A DNA stretch of 16,588 nt from an uncultured Eggerthellaceae bacterium (GTDB lineage: Bacteria > Actinomycetota > Coriobacteriia > Coriobacteriales > Eggerthellaceae): positions 1-16,588 of the forward strand of contig CANOHY010000037.1 of NCBI GenBank assembly GCA_947565915.1. The letters are read 5' to 3'. The notes under the pieces are model-generated. The model made no database searches and was not told the DNA's origin. It saw only the letters and a program-made list of their open reading frames with translations. A program made the translations under genes and the position numbers. This document shows positions 1 through 7,465 of this stretch, piece by piece; positions within the stretch are counted from its first letter, which is position 1, and each line of letters begins with the position of its first letter.

Positions 1-30
1 GCTACTGTTGTGATGCACCCTCCAAAGATT

Positions 31-46
31 TTGTAAGTCTGTACAA
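31..46. promoter_or_regulatory. Dyad TTGTA-N6-TACAA, possible operator
   Basis: A perfect 5+5 inverted repeat with a 6-base spacer lies about 140 bases upstream of the MFS start and just upstream of a -10-like TATATT at 73-78. Size and position fit a binding site for a dimeric regulator of the transporter gene. No regulator gene is visible in the window and I saw no second copy before the transhydroxylase genes, so the role is inferred and the dyad may be chance. Confidence 0.25.
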
Positions 47-112
47 CTTCTAGGTTCATTTTTGCACGTTCCTATATTGAAATCGGTGTTTTCGAATCGT
101 AATCTAACGGTG

Positions 113-158
113 TTTGGGCTTTGTGCCTGTTTTGAATGCGCCCGTAGACAGGCCCAAA
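113..158 (+). promoter_or_regulatory. Leader hairpin upstream of MFS carrier gene
   Basis: TTTGGG at 113-118 pairs with CCCAAA at 153-158. After a one-sided bulge (119-125), CCTGT at 126-130 pairs with ACAGG at 148-152, leaving a 17-base loop. If transcription starts after the -10-like TATATT at 73-78, this hairpin sits in the 5' untranslated region about 12 bases before the Shine-Dalgarno sequence. It could affect mRNA stability or translation. It has no following T-run, so it is not an intrinsic terminator, and it matches no riboswitch class I know. Confidence 0.35.
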
Positions 159-185
159 GTGTAAAAAGACAAGGAGGAGGAAACT

Positions 186-1421
186 ATGCAAACAAGATCT
201 GCAGGAGCATCTTGGGCAAGCTTCATCTGCATCTTGCTGGTCGGCGTATCTTACTCGATCAGCCTGATGGCCGTGCCTATGTACATGCCGGCTTTCTTCG
301 AGCAAATCGGCATGGACAATGCTCCCATGCTCATGTCCTACACCTCGATCTCGGGTACCATCATCGCCTTCTTCACGGCCGCGATCCAGTCTAAGATTGG
401 CCCGAAGACGATGGTCATCCTGTCGGCACTCGTTCAATTGATTGGCGACATCATGATGCTGATCGGCGGCGGCGTTGCCGTCATGTTCGTGGGCCGCTTC
501 ATCCTGGGCCTCGGCAATGGCCTGGTTGCCACCGCTGCTCCTTCGCTGGTCCAGTGCATTTGGCGCGACCCGCAGAAGCGCGGCATTCCCACGTCTGTTT
601 GGACCATGTGGATTGCCTTGGGCGCTATCATCATCTCGTTCCTTACTGTGCCTTTGGGTACGTGGCAGAACGCCTTCATCTTCGCTGCTATCTTCGCAGC
701 TGTGGCCACGGTGCTTGCCATCGTCGGCATCCGCATTCCCAAGGCTGAGCAGATGGAAGTTGTGGCTGGCAATGCTGATGTGCACGTCATCGACGCCTTC
801 AAGAGCCCTTGGGTCATCCTTTGCTTCGTCATGGTGCTCTGCTTCGCCTTTGGCTTCTCCATCTATACGACGTATGCTCCCCAGTACTTCATGCAGTACA
901 TGGGCCCCGAAGCCGGTACGTCCCTGAACGGCATGGGCAACTTCATCGGCATCGTCGCTGGTCTCATCATCGGCGTGATCTTCCGTGCCACCAAGAAGCA
1001 CCCGCTGGTTCTGCTCATCGTGTTCGTTCTGGCCGTCATCGCCGCCTTCACGGCATTCATGTTCACTGATGCCATGATGATCACCGTGACCGCCGTGTTC
1101 TTCTTCTTCGTGTTCAACATCATCGTGCCCTCCGTTTTCAACAACGTGCAGTGGGCCTCTCCCGACCCCTCCGTCATCGGCGCAGCATTCGGCCTGCTGG
1201 CCATCGCCTCCAACGGCGGCGGCATCCCTGCTGCTCCGGTTGGCGCTATGCTGCTCGGTCCGGACATGAACTACTTCAACGCCATGATCCCGGGCATCGT
1301 GCTCTGCATCATCGGCCTTGTTTGCGCGATCATCTTCTTCGTTGGTCGTTCCAAGTTCGTGGCTGAGGCTTTTGCCACCCGCGCAGCTGAAGAAGCGGCC
1401 AAGGCTCCTGATGCGATGTAA
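186..1421 (+). CDS. MFS transporter, likely aromatic/polyphenol carrier
   Basis: This 411-residue protein is strongly hydrophobic throughout, with about 12 membrane segments and the two-half layout of the major facilitator superfamily. The loop after segment 2 has a degenerate motif A (around QSKIGPK, residues 61-67), and a Gly-rich segment follows near residues 93-112. The C-terminal tail (about 395-411) is short, Ala-rich and cytoplasmic. The ATG at 186 is chosen because a strong AGGAGGAGG Shine-Dalgarno sequence ends about 5 bases before it. The gene stands alone between a structured leader and a terminator, directly upstream of and co-directional with a transhydroxylase-type molybdenum enzyme pair. 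Carriers of this kind often sit beside polyphenol-processing molybdenum enzymes in Eggerthellaceae, so uptake of the aromatic substrate or export of its product is the likely role. The substrate cannot be read from the sequence; the family call is secure. Confidence 0.85.
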   Translation: MQTRSAGASWASFICILLVGVSYSISLMAVPMYMPAFFEQIGMDNAPMLMSYTSISGTIIAFFTAAIQSKIGPKTMVILSALVQLIGDIMMLIGGGVAVMFVGRFILGLGNGLVATAAPSLVQCIWRDPQKRGIPTSVWTMWIALGAIIISFLTVPLGTWQNAFIFAAIFAAVATVLAIVGIRIPKAEQMEVVAGNADVHVIDAFKSPWVILCFVMVLCFAFGFSIYTTYAPQYFMQYMGPEAGTSLNGMGNFIGIVAGLIIGVIFRATKKHPLVLLIVFVLAVIAAFTAFMFTDAMMITVTAVFFFFVFNIIVPSVFNNVQWASPDPSVIGAAFGLLAIASNGGGIPAAPVGAMLLGPDMNYFNAMIPGIVLCIIGLVCAIIFFVGRSKFVAEAFATRAAEEAAKAPDAM

Positions 1422-1468
1422 TCGCATCTCACTTTAGATCTGGTAGCGTAAGGCGCAGCGCTATCGCG

Positions 1469-1501
1469 AGAGCAGCCACCATGAAGGTGGCTGCTCTTTT
1501 T
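1469..1501 (+). terminator. Rho-independent terminator after MFS gene
   Basis: A perfect 12-bp stem (1469-1480 with 1486-1497) with a 5-base loop is followed directly by TTTT. It lies 48 bases after the MFS stop codon and should separate that gene's transcript from the transhydroxylase operon downstream. Confidence 0.9.
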
Positions 1502-1569
1502 GTAGGAACATCAGAATCGCGCACGCTTTCTTAGATGAAATATCAAAGACGTGGCTTCATCGCGTTTCC

Positions 1570-1575
1570 TATAAT
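1570..1575 (+). promoter_or_regulatory. -10-like TATAAT for the transhydroxylase operon
   Basis: A perfect TATAAT lies 40 bases before the large-subunit ATG and downstream of the previous gene's terminator, as expected of an operon promoter. No good -35 hexamer is found at 16-18 bases, so an activator may be needed. A Shine-Dalgarno GGAAGGAG follows close to the start codon. Confidence 0.45.
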
Positions 1576-1615
1576 CGAATAGACGGAAGCTTGCTGGAAG
1601 GAAGGAGACGAGAGC

Positions 1616-4234
1616 ATGATAAAGCCAGGCTATGGCGCCGACAAGAGCACCTACGACAACATCGACTGGGATGGCTTCGGCGTTGGCAGCAACGTTGCCA
1701 CAGTCGACGTGAAAGACGGGAAGATCCTGCGCGTGCGCAGGTTGGACTACTCGGCAGCCTACGATTTGGACAAGGATCTGAATCGGTATCGCCTCGAGCA
1801 TAACGGCAAGGTGTTCGAAGAGCCGACCAAATCGCCGATTCCTCCGTTCGCATGGGCATACAAGAAGCATGCCTTTTCCAAGAACCGCATTCCCTACCCG
1901 CTGATCCGCGAGAACTTCGACCCCAACGGCGATCGCCACACCGAGCTTCGCGGCACCGACAAGTATCGTCGCATCTCCTGGGACGAGGCAGCTACCATCG
2001 TTGCCAACGAGATCCATCGGCAGTTCGAACTCTACGGCCCAGGTTCCATCCTGGTTCAGCAGGATGGCCATGGCGAGACGAAGATCGTCCACCCCTGCCA
2101 TGGCTGCATGACCGGCTTGTGCGACCAGCTGGGAGGCGTTGTGGTGCAGGCCCGCCAGCCAGACAGCTGGGAAGGCTGGTACTGGGGAGCCAAGCACGTA
2201 TGGGGCCAAGAGCCCCTGGGGCAAGGCCGTACGCAGAACCTCTTCTACGACATCACGAAGAACTGCAAGATGCTGCTGTACTGGGGTTGCGACAACGAGA
2301 CGACCACCTGGGGATGGGTTGGCCAGATTCCCTCAATGCTCTCCTATTGGTTCACCGATTGCGGCATCGAGTCCATCGCCATCGCACCCGATCTTAACTA
2401 TTCTGCAGCGGTGCATGCCGACAAGTGGATTCCCGTTTACCCCAACACCGACCTTGCGCTCCAAATGGCCATCGCCTACGTGTGGCTTACCGAAGACCTC
2501 TACGACAAGGATTACATCGAAACGCACTCCATCGGCTTCGATTGGATAAAGTACGAAGTGCTGGAAGGCGGCGCCTCGGGCATCCCGAAAACGCCCGAGT
2601 GGGCTTCGAAGCTGTGCGGCGTTCCCTCTCGCATCATCAAGAAGCTGGCGCGCAAATGGGCAGCCGAGCCCACCTCTATCGGGCACTGCAATGGCGGTTC
2701 GTACATTCGCTCGTGCTATTCGCATGAGCCTGGCCGCATGGAAGTGGTCTTGCTGGGCATGCAGGGCCTCGGCAAGCCAGGGCGCAATTACATGAAGTTC
2801 ATCGAATGGAACATCTACGAGTGCCCCGACTTCAACCCCATGCCTCGCACGCAAGCTTGGCCAACGGGTTGGGGCGGATACAACGCCGCCATGCTGGAAG
2901 CCGACAACTCCCGCTTCATTCCGAAGACGCTCATTCCCGAGGGCATCCTCTGCACGCCCGAGCAGCCCATCGACTGGTATGGGCATGTGGTGTGCATGGA
3001 GCCTGCCGATGACCAAACGCTGCACTTCCAGTTCCCCGCACCAGGAGATCCCACCCTTCATATGATGTGGTCGGATACGCCTTGTTGGACCACCTGCTGG
3101 AATTGCGGCAACAAGTACATGGAGGCACTGCTTTCCCCCAGCATGGAGTTCATCTTGGTGCAGCACCCCTGGTTCGAGAACGATTGCCGCTTCGCCGACA
3201 TCGTATTGCCCGTCAGCACGCGCTTCGAGGTGGACGACTGCGGCTACGACAGCTCGTCGGGCATGTTCTGCACGGTCATCAAATCCGACAAGTGCGTCGA
3301 GCCGTTCGGCGAATCTAAATCGGACTGGTTCACCGTGCAGGAGATTGCCAAGAAGCTCGAGGAGCTCTACGGCAACGAGGAGCGCTATGCGAACATCTTC
3401 GAGCGCTACACCGGTGGCCGAACGGTGGAGTCATCCATCGAGAGCATGTACAAGGCTTCGGGCATGGAGCAGTTCAAGAGCTACGAGCAGTGGCTCGAAG
3501 ACGGCTACGCATCGGTGCCCCATGCCGAGGATTGGCAAGAGGACCACGCCGGCCTCTACGACTTCTACGTCGACCCCGAGAATCACCCCCTGGAAACGCC
3601 TACTGGCAAGCTGGAGTTCTACAGCACGCGCCTGGCTGAGCACTTCCCCGACGATGAGGAGCGTCGCCCCTATCCGCAATACATCGCTTCGACAGAGCGC
3701 TTCCACGAGTATCGCGAGGATCCAAAACACGACAAGTACCCCTTCCTGCTGGTCTCGAATCACCCGCGCTTCCGCATTCACGCGAACTTCGACGACAACG
3801 CCTGGCTGCGCGAGATAGAGCCCTGCAAGATCAAGGGCCCCGATGGCTATGCCTACGAGGCGGTGTGGATCAACCCGAAGGATGCCGAGCGTTTGGGCAT
3901 CAAGACGGGCGACGTAGTGAAGGTGGGCAACGACCGCGGCTGGGTGCTGGGCGGCGCCTATGTGACCGAGCGCATCATGCCGGAAGTCGTGAGCCAAGAC
4001 CACGGCTCACGCACCGATACCATCGAGATTGGCGTTTCCGACCGCGCCGGAGCCAACAACCTCATCGCACCCAAGGAAACCACATCGAAGAACGCTGCAG
4101 GCGAGGTCACTTCGGGCTTCTTGGTGAATGTGGAGAAGGTGGACGTGTTCGAGCTGGCCAAGCAGTATCCCGATGCATTCAACCGCACGTTCGACCCCGC
4201 CGAGGGTCCCGAGATCGAGAACTGGCTCATTTAA
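1616..4234 (+). CDS. athL: Pyrogallol transhydroxylase-like molybdopterin oxidoreductase, large subunit
   Basis: This 872-residue protein belongs to the DMSO reductase superfamily of bis-molybdopterin guanine dinucleotide enzymes. Length and partner match the pyrogallol-phloroglucinol transhydroxylase large subunit of Pelobacter acidigallici (875 residues as I recall), which moves hydroxyl groups between polyphenols without net redox change. The N-terminus has neither a Tat signal nor the usual CxxCxxxC Fe-S motif, so the enzyme is cytoplasmic with the cofactor as its only centre, as in AthL. The segment QPDSWEGW (residues 181-188) places Ser184 as probable Mo ligand flanked by Asp183 and Trp185; His152 in DGHGE is a likely second active-site residue. 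The C-terminal cofactor-binding domain is present (about residues 705-850, including SNHPRFRIHANF). The ATG at 1616 follows GGAAGGAG. The small subunit starts 12 bases after the stop. A catechol/pyrogallol dehydroxylase of the gut type is the main alternative; the substrate is inferred. Confidence 0.85.
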   Translation: MIKPGYGADKSTYDNIDWDGFGVGSNVATVDVKDGKILRVRRLDYSAAYDLDKDLNRYRLEHNGKVFEEPTKSPIPPFAWAYKKHAFSKNRIPYPLIRENFDPNGDRHTELRGTDKYRRISWDEAATIVANEIHRQFELYGPGSILVQQDGHGETKIVHPCHGCMTGLCDQLGGVVVQARQPDSWEGWYWGAKHVWGQEPLGQGRTQNLFYDITKNCKMLLYWGCDNETTTWGWVGQIPSMLSYWFTDCGIESIAIAPDLNYSAAVHADKWIPVYPNTDLALQMAIAYVWLTEDLYDKDYIETHSIGFDWIKYEVLEGGASGIPKTPEWASKLCGVPSRIIKKLARKWAAEPTSIGHCNGGSYIRSCYSHEPGRMEVVLLGMQGLGKPGRNYMKFIEWNIYECPDFNPMPRTQAWPTGWGGYNAAMLEADNSRFIPKTLIPEGILCTPEQPIDWYGHVVCMEPADDQTLHFQFPAPGDPTLHMMWSDTPCWTTCWNCGNKYMEALLSPSMEFILVQHPWFENDCRFADIVLPVSTRFEVDDCGYDSSSGMFCTVIKSDKCVEPFGESKSDWFTVQEIAKKLEELYGNEERYANIFERYTGGRTVESSIESMYKASGMEQFKSYEQWLEDGYASVPHAEDWQEDHAGLYDFYVDPENHPLETPTGKLEFYSTRLAEHFPDDEERRPYPQYIASTERFHEYREDPKHDKYPFLLVSNHPRFRIHANFDDNAWLREIEPCKIKGPDGYAYEAVWINPKDAERLGIKTGDVVKVGNDRGWVLGGAYVTERIMPEVVSQDHGSRTDTIEIGVSDRAGANNLIAPKETTSKNAAGEVTSGFLVNVEKVDVFELAKQYPDAFNRTFDPAEGPEIENWLI

Positions 4235-4246
4235 GGGGGAAACGAG

Positions 4247-5065
4247 ATGAAAGTATTCGTTATCGATCAAGCGCGCTGCAATGGTTGCCATGGTTGCCAG
4301 CTTGCCTGCAAAGACGAGCACTGTGGGAACGACTGGATGCCCTACCAGAAGCCCCAACCGGAAACGGGACATTTCTGGATGAAAGTGAACCAAACCACGC
4401 ATGGTCAGGTTCCCAAGGTGAAGATCGAGTACCAACCGTATATGTGCATGCAATGCGACAACCCGAAGTGCGCTATCTGCGATGCAGTCACGAAGCGCCC
4501 TGATGGCTTGGTCGCCATAGATCCCATCAAGGCAGAAGGCCGTCGCGACATCATGGAGGCCTGCCCCTACGGCGCAATCTACTGGAACGAGGAGCTCAAC
4601 ATCCCTCAGAAGTGCGATGGCTGCGCTCATTTGGTTGACGCGGGCGAGATTCCCCATTGCGTGGACATGTGCGTCACCGAGGCGCTGAAGTTCGGCGATG
4701 AGGAGGATTTCGCTGAAGAGATAGCGCGCGCCACGCAGATCATCCCCGAGGATGGCTGCCGTCCACGCGTGTACTACCTCAATGCACCAGGCCTCTTCAT
4801 CGGCGGAGCCGTGTTCAACTCCGAGATCGACGAATGCCTTGAGGGTGCAACGGTTACGCTGACCGACCAAACGGGTGCTGCCACCACGGTGCAGTCCGAC
4901 GACTGGGGCGATTTCTGGTTCCGCCACCTCGTTCCTGGAACCTATAAGGTGGAGATAGCACTCGATGGGTACGAGGGTAAGGTGATCGAGGACATCGTGC
5001 TCGACAAGAGCTTGAACCTCGGCGATTTCGACCTACCAAAAGTCGATACCACGCCCCTGATCTAG
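4247..5065 (+). CDS. athS: Transhydroxylase small subunit: 4Fe-4S ferredoxin plus beta-sandwich domain
   Basis: This 272-residue electron-transfer partner of the large subunit has Cys motifs at C11/C14/C17/C21, C67/C70/C75/C78, C106 and C123/C126/C138/C142. That is enough for three [4Fe-4S] clusters in the DmsB/NrfC-type fold. Residues from about 183 to 265 form a carboxypeptidase-regulatory or Cna-B-like beta-sandwich (GGAVF start, GATVTLTD, then PGTYKVEIALDGY). This ferredoxin plus beta-barrel layout and the length match AthS of P. acidigallici (274 residues as I recall), which argues for the transhydroxylase family rather than a generic DMSO-reductase-type enzyme. There is no membrane anchor and no signal peptide. 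The start follows GGGGGAAACGAG. The gene is surely co-transcribed with the large subunit and is followed by a terminator. Because transhydroxylation has no net redox change, the clusters may serve activation or a redox half-cycle; that is inference. Confidence 0.87.
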   Translation: MKVFVIDQARCNGCHGCQLACKDEHCGNDWMPYQKPQPETGHFWMKVNQTTHGQVPKVKIEYQPYMCMQCDNPKCAICDAVTKRPDGLVAIDPIKAEGRRDIMEACPYGAIYWNEELNIPQKCDGCAHLVDAGEIPHCVDMCVTEALKFGDEEDFAEEIARATQIIPEDGCRPRVYYLNAPGLFIGGAVFNSEIDECLEGATVTLTDQTGAATTVQSDDWGDFWFRHLVPGTYKVEIALDGYEGKVIEDIVLDKSLNLGDFDLPKVDTTPLI

Positions 5066-5085
5066 GCCCACGCGCCCTCGCACGC

Positions 5086-5119
5086 AAAGCGCCTCGAGAA
5101 ATCGAGGCGCTTTTCTTTT
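5086..5119 (+). terminator. Rho-independent terminator after transhydroxylase operon
   Basis: A 12-bp perfect stem (5086-5097 with 5102-5113) with a GAAA loop is followed by TCTTTT. It starts 20 bases after the small-subunit stop and lies between convergent operons; the T-run favours + strand termination. Confidence 0.9.
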
Positions 5120-5173
5120 GCCAACCGCTTCCAGCCGCCTATGCATGTTTTGCCAACGCGATGCATGAGCAGG

Positions 5174-7435
5174 CTATTTCTTGGCAGTTGCAACAAGCGC
5201 TTCGAAAGAAACCCCTTCGTCAGCGTCGACCGCCTCAACTGGATGATCTGCCAACGCTCCCGACGAGGGATCGATGGGCTCTTGGTCGCTGTAGCTCGGC
5301 CTTTCAAACCCGGCTTTCGCTAGCATCGCTTCGAAGCTGGCCTTGTCGGGAGCCGACTGAACGCTGTTCCCGATGCTGCGCGCCTGTGCTACCACCTGCG
5401 GGTTTCGCGGACGATCAGCCAGCACCGTTTGGCAGATCAGCCTCCCGCCCTGTTTCAGCACGCGGGCCATCTCGCAATATGCCGCTTGGGGGTCGATAAA
5501 GAGGTTCACAGCGCTATTAACGAACACCACATCGAAGAAATCGTCAGCAATGCCTGCAAGGTCGAGCCGCTCGGGGTAGCCAACAACGAACTCCTTGTTG
5601 CTCTTCGAAAGCCCGTTTTCGTGCCACGCACGCTCCATCTTCTGCATTGCCTCGTCGATGTAGCGCTGCGACCAATCGAGCCCGACAACGCTCCCTTGCT
5701 CTCCCACGCGCTCGGATAGCTTGAACACTCCCTTTCCGCGCCTGCATCCGATGTCGAGAACAGAAAGCCCTCGAAGGTCGTCGGGCAATATCATCTTGCA
5801 AAGGCTCGCGTGCCCGAATTCGAACTGCATGTCATCGTAGTAGTCCATCAACCGAGCAGCAGGAAGCTCCATGTTGACGTCATCGTCTAGCTCAGCGATG
5901 CTGCGCGATTCGCCCTGCGGTGCCGAGAAGATGTCCAGCTGATCAATCCTGTCGAGTAGATCCTGCTGGTGGCTATCTTGCATGAGCCCTTCGTTGTGGG
6001 CATAGTACGATTCGCTTCCAAACCGGTTCACGAACTGCGAGGTTGCCTTGCGTGCCGTGAGCTCCGTCGTGAATACGAGCATCTCCCTTTCGGAGTCGAA
6101 GGCGGACTCAAGGAAGGCGAAGGCATTCGAAAGCCGCCGCTCAACTTCGCCAACCGCCTCATCGAGCCCGCTTACGAACTCGGCGAATTGCCTGCCTGCA
6201 ACGTCGAAGGCAGATGAGCCGGACGTCTCACCAGCACTGGCGCATGCATGTGCCACCTGGCGCGCGATATCCATCGAGCGGTTGAGCGCGCGCAGGTCGT
6301 CCTTCACGGCTGCACCAGACTTCGCAAGCTGATCCGCCTCCTCGCCCCACGCTTGGATTTGCGCATTCAACGCATCGGGAAGCGAGGCGCCCTCCAGCAC
6401 ATCATGCTTGATCTCGCGCAATACGTCGCGCACAGATATCAGAGCTCGCTCCTCGGACAGCACGCCGAGCGCCTCTTGCGAAAGGGCATCCAGAACCAAG
6501 CCGAGCAACGCCATGCGCTCATCGAACTGCGCGCCTCTCGCTCGCTCTTGCACGTCAGAGGCAGCTGTCCCTTCCAATATGGCATCGACCTGATAATCCG
6601 ATTTGTACTTGTTGAAGAGGTCGTAGTAGGAAGCAAAGCGCAAGGCGATGTCCTCATCTTGCAGGAATTGTTGGAACAGGCGAAGGTCGACGGGCTTTCC
6701 CAGCGACTCGAAGAGGGTCATGACATCCGACAGATCGCTCCAGCTGCGCGCAGTTACGAAGCTCTTGCCTCCCGGCTTCGATTCGACCGAATAGAAGCTA
6801 TCGTTCTTCACGTTCAGAAACGACAGGATGGCAGGATGCGTTCCCGTGCTGGTAGCATAGCTTTTCCATGCTCTGAAATCGGGTTCGACCTCTATCTTGC
6901 GCAAGCGGTCGAGGGTAACGATGTCGAAATCGTGCACGCTCTTGTTGTATTCAGGTGGGTTGCCCGCGCACACCACGACCCAATCCGGCGGCACGCTATG
7001 ACGTCCAAATGTCTTGAACTGGAGAAACTGCAGCATGGAGGGATAGAGCGTCTCCGAAACGCAATTGACCTCATCGAGGAAGAGTATTCCCTGGCGCACT
7101 CCCGTATCTCTCATGCAGTCGTAGATGGAGGCGATGATCTCGCTCATGGTGTAGCGTGATGCTTCGTAGTTCAACCCATCGAACTCGCATTCGACGATAG
7201 CAGGCAAGCCAAGCGCGCTTTGTCGCGTATGATGTGTCATAGAATACGACACCAATCCAATGCCGAGCTCGCGCGCCACTTGCTCCATGATGGCCGTCTT
7301 CCCGATGCCCGGGGCTCCAAGCAAGAATAGCGGACGCTGGCGAGCAGGCGCGATAACGGGCAGGCCCAGCTCGTCTTTTTGGAGATAAGCCTCCACCGTG
7401 TCCTTGACCTGCTGCTTGGCTTCTTCGATATTCAT
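5174..7435 (-). CDS. MoxR-type AAA+ ATPase fused to a SAM-dependent methyltransferase
   Basis: One open frame of 753 residues holds two enzymes. The N-terminal part is a MoxR-type AAA+ ATPase: Walker A GAPGIGKT at 40-47, Walker B ILFLDEV near 117-123, sensor 1 Asn159 in CAGNPPEYN, and LDRLRKIEVEPD near 175-186. A helical region (about 190-500) follows. Residues from about 523 to the end form a class I methyltransferase: motif I VLDIGCRRGKG at 559-569, acidic Asp587 after beta-2, DDFFDVVFVNSAVN near 631-644, and the post-motif ARVLKQGGRLIC. The C-domain resembles ArsM/UbiE methyltransferases, but ArsM's arsenic-binding Cys in the SNCV segment is Ser641 here, so arsenite is an unlikely substrate. 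I prefer the ATG at 7435 because AAGGAAGG ends 6 bases before it; an ATG at 7441 abuts that site. It is the last gene of an operon with the VWA gene, the usual MoxR partner. The fusion is unusual. Confidence 0.88.
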   Translation of the reverse strand: MNIEEAKQQVKDTVEAYLQKDELGLPVIAPARQRPLFLLGAPGIGKTAIMEQVARELGIGLVSYSMTHHTRQSALGLPAIVECEFDGLNYEASRYTMSEIIASIYDCMRDTGVRQGILFLDEVNCVSETLYPSMLQFLQFKTFGRHSVPPDWVVVCAGNPPEYNKSVHDFDIVTLDRLRKIEVEPDFRAWKSYATSTGTHPAILSFLNVKNDSFYSVESKPGGKSFVTARSWSDLSDVMTLFESLGKPVDLRLFQQFLQDEDIALRFASYYDLFNKYKSDYQVDAILEGTAASDVQERARGAQFDERMALLGLVLDALSQEALGVLSEERALISVRDVLREIKHDVLEGASLPDALNAQIQAWGEEADQLAKSGAAVKDDLRALNRSMDIARQVAHACASAGETSGSSAFDVAGRQFAEFVSGLDEAVGEVERRLSNAFAFLESAFDSEREMLVFTTELTARKATSQFVNRFGSESYYAHNEGLMQDSHQQDLLDRIDQLDIFSAPQGESRSIAELDDDVNMELPAARLMDYYDDMQFEFGHASLCKMILPDDLRGLSVLDIGCRRGKGVFKLSERVGEQGSVVGLDWSQRYIDEAMQKMERAWHENGLSKSNKEFVVGYPERLDLAGIADDFFDVVFVNSAVNLFIDPQAAYCEMARVLKQGGRLICQTVLADRPRNPQVVAQARSIGNSVQSAPDKASFEAMLAKAGFERPSYSDQEPIDPSSGALADHPVEAVDADEGVSFEALVATAKK

Positions 7436-7465
7436 AGCCATCCTTCCTTGAACAGCACCGTCGCG

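Noticed and set aside
62..394. 110-codon frame starting in the MFS leader
   Set aside because: It overlaps the MFS gene out of frame, has no ribosome binding site and shows no recognisable protein character.
72..1427. 451-codon open frame on the minus strand
   Set aside because: It is antisense to the MFS gene over its whole length, with a His/Asp/Glu/Arg-rich composition typical of a membrane-protein shadow and no motif.
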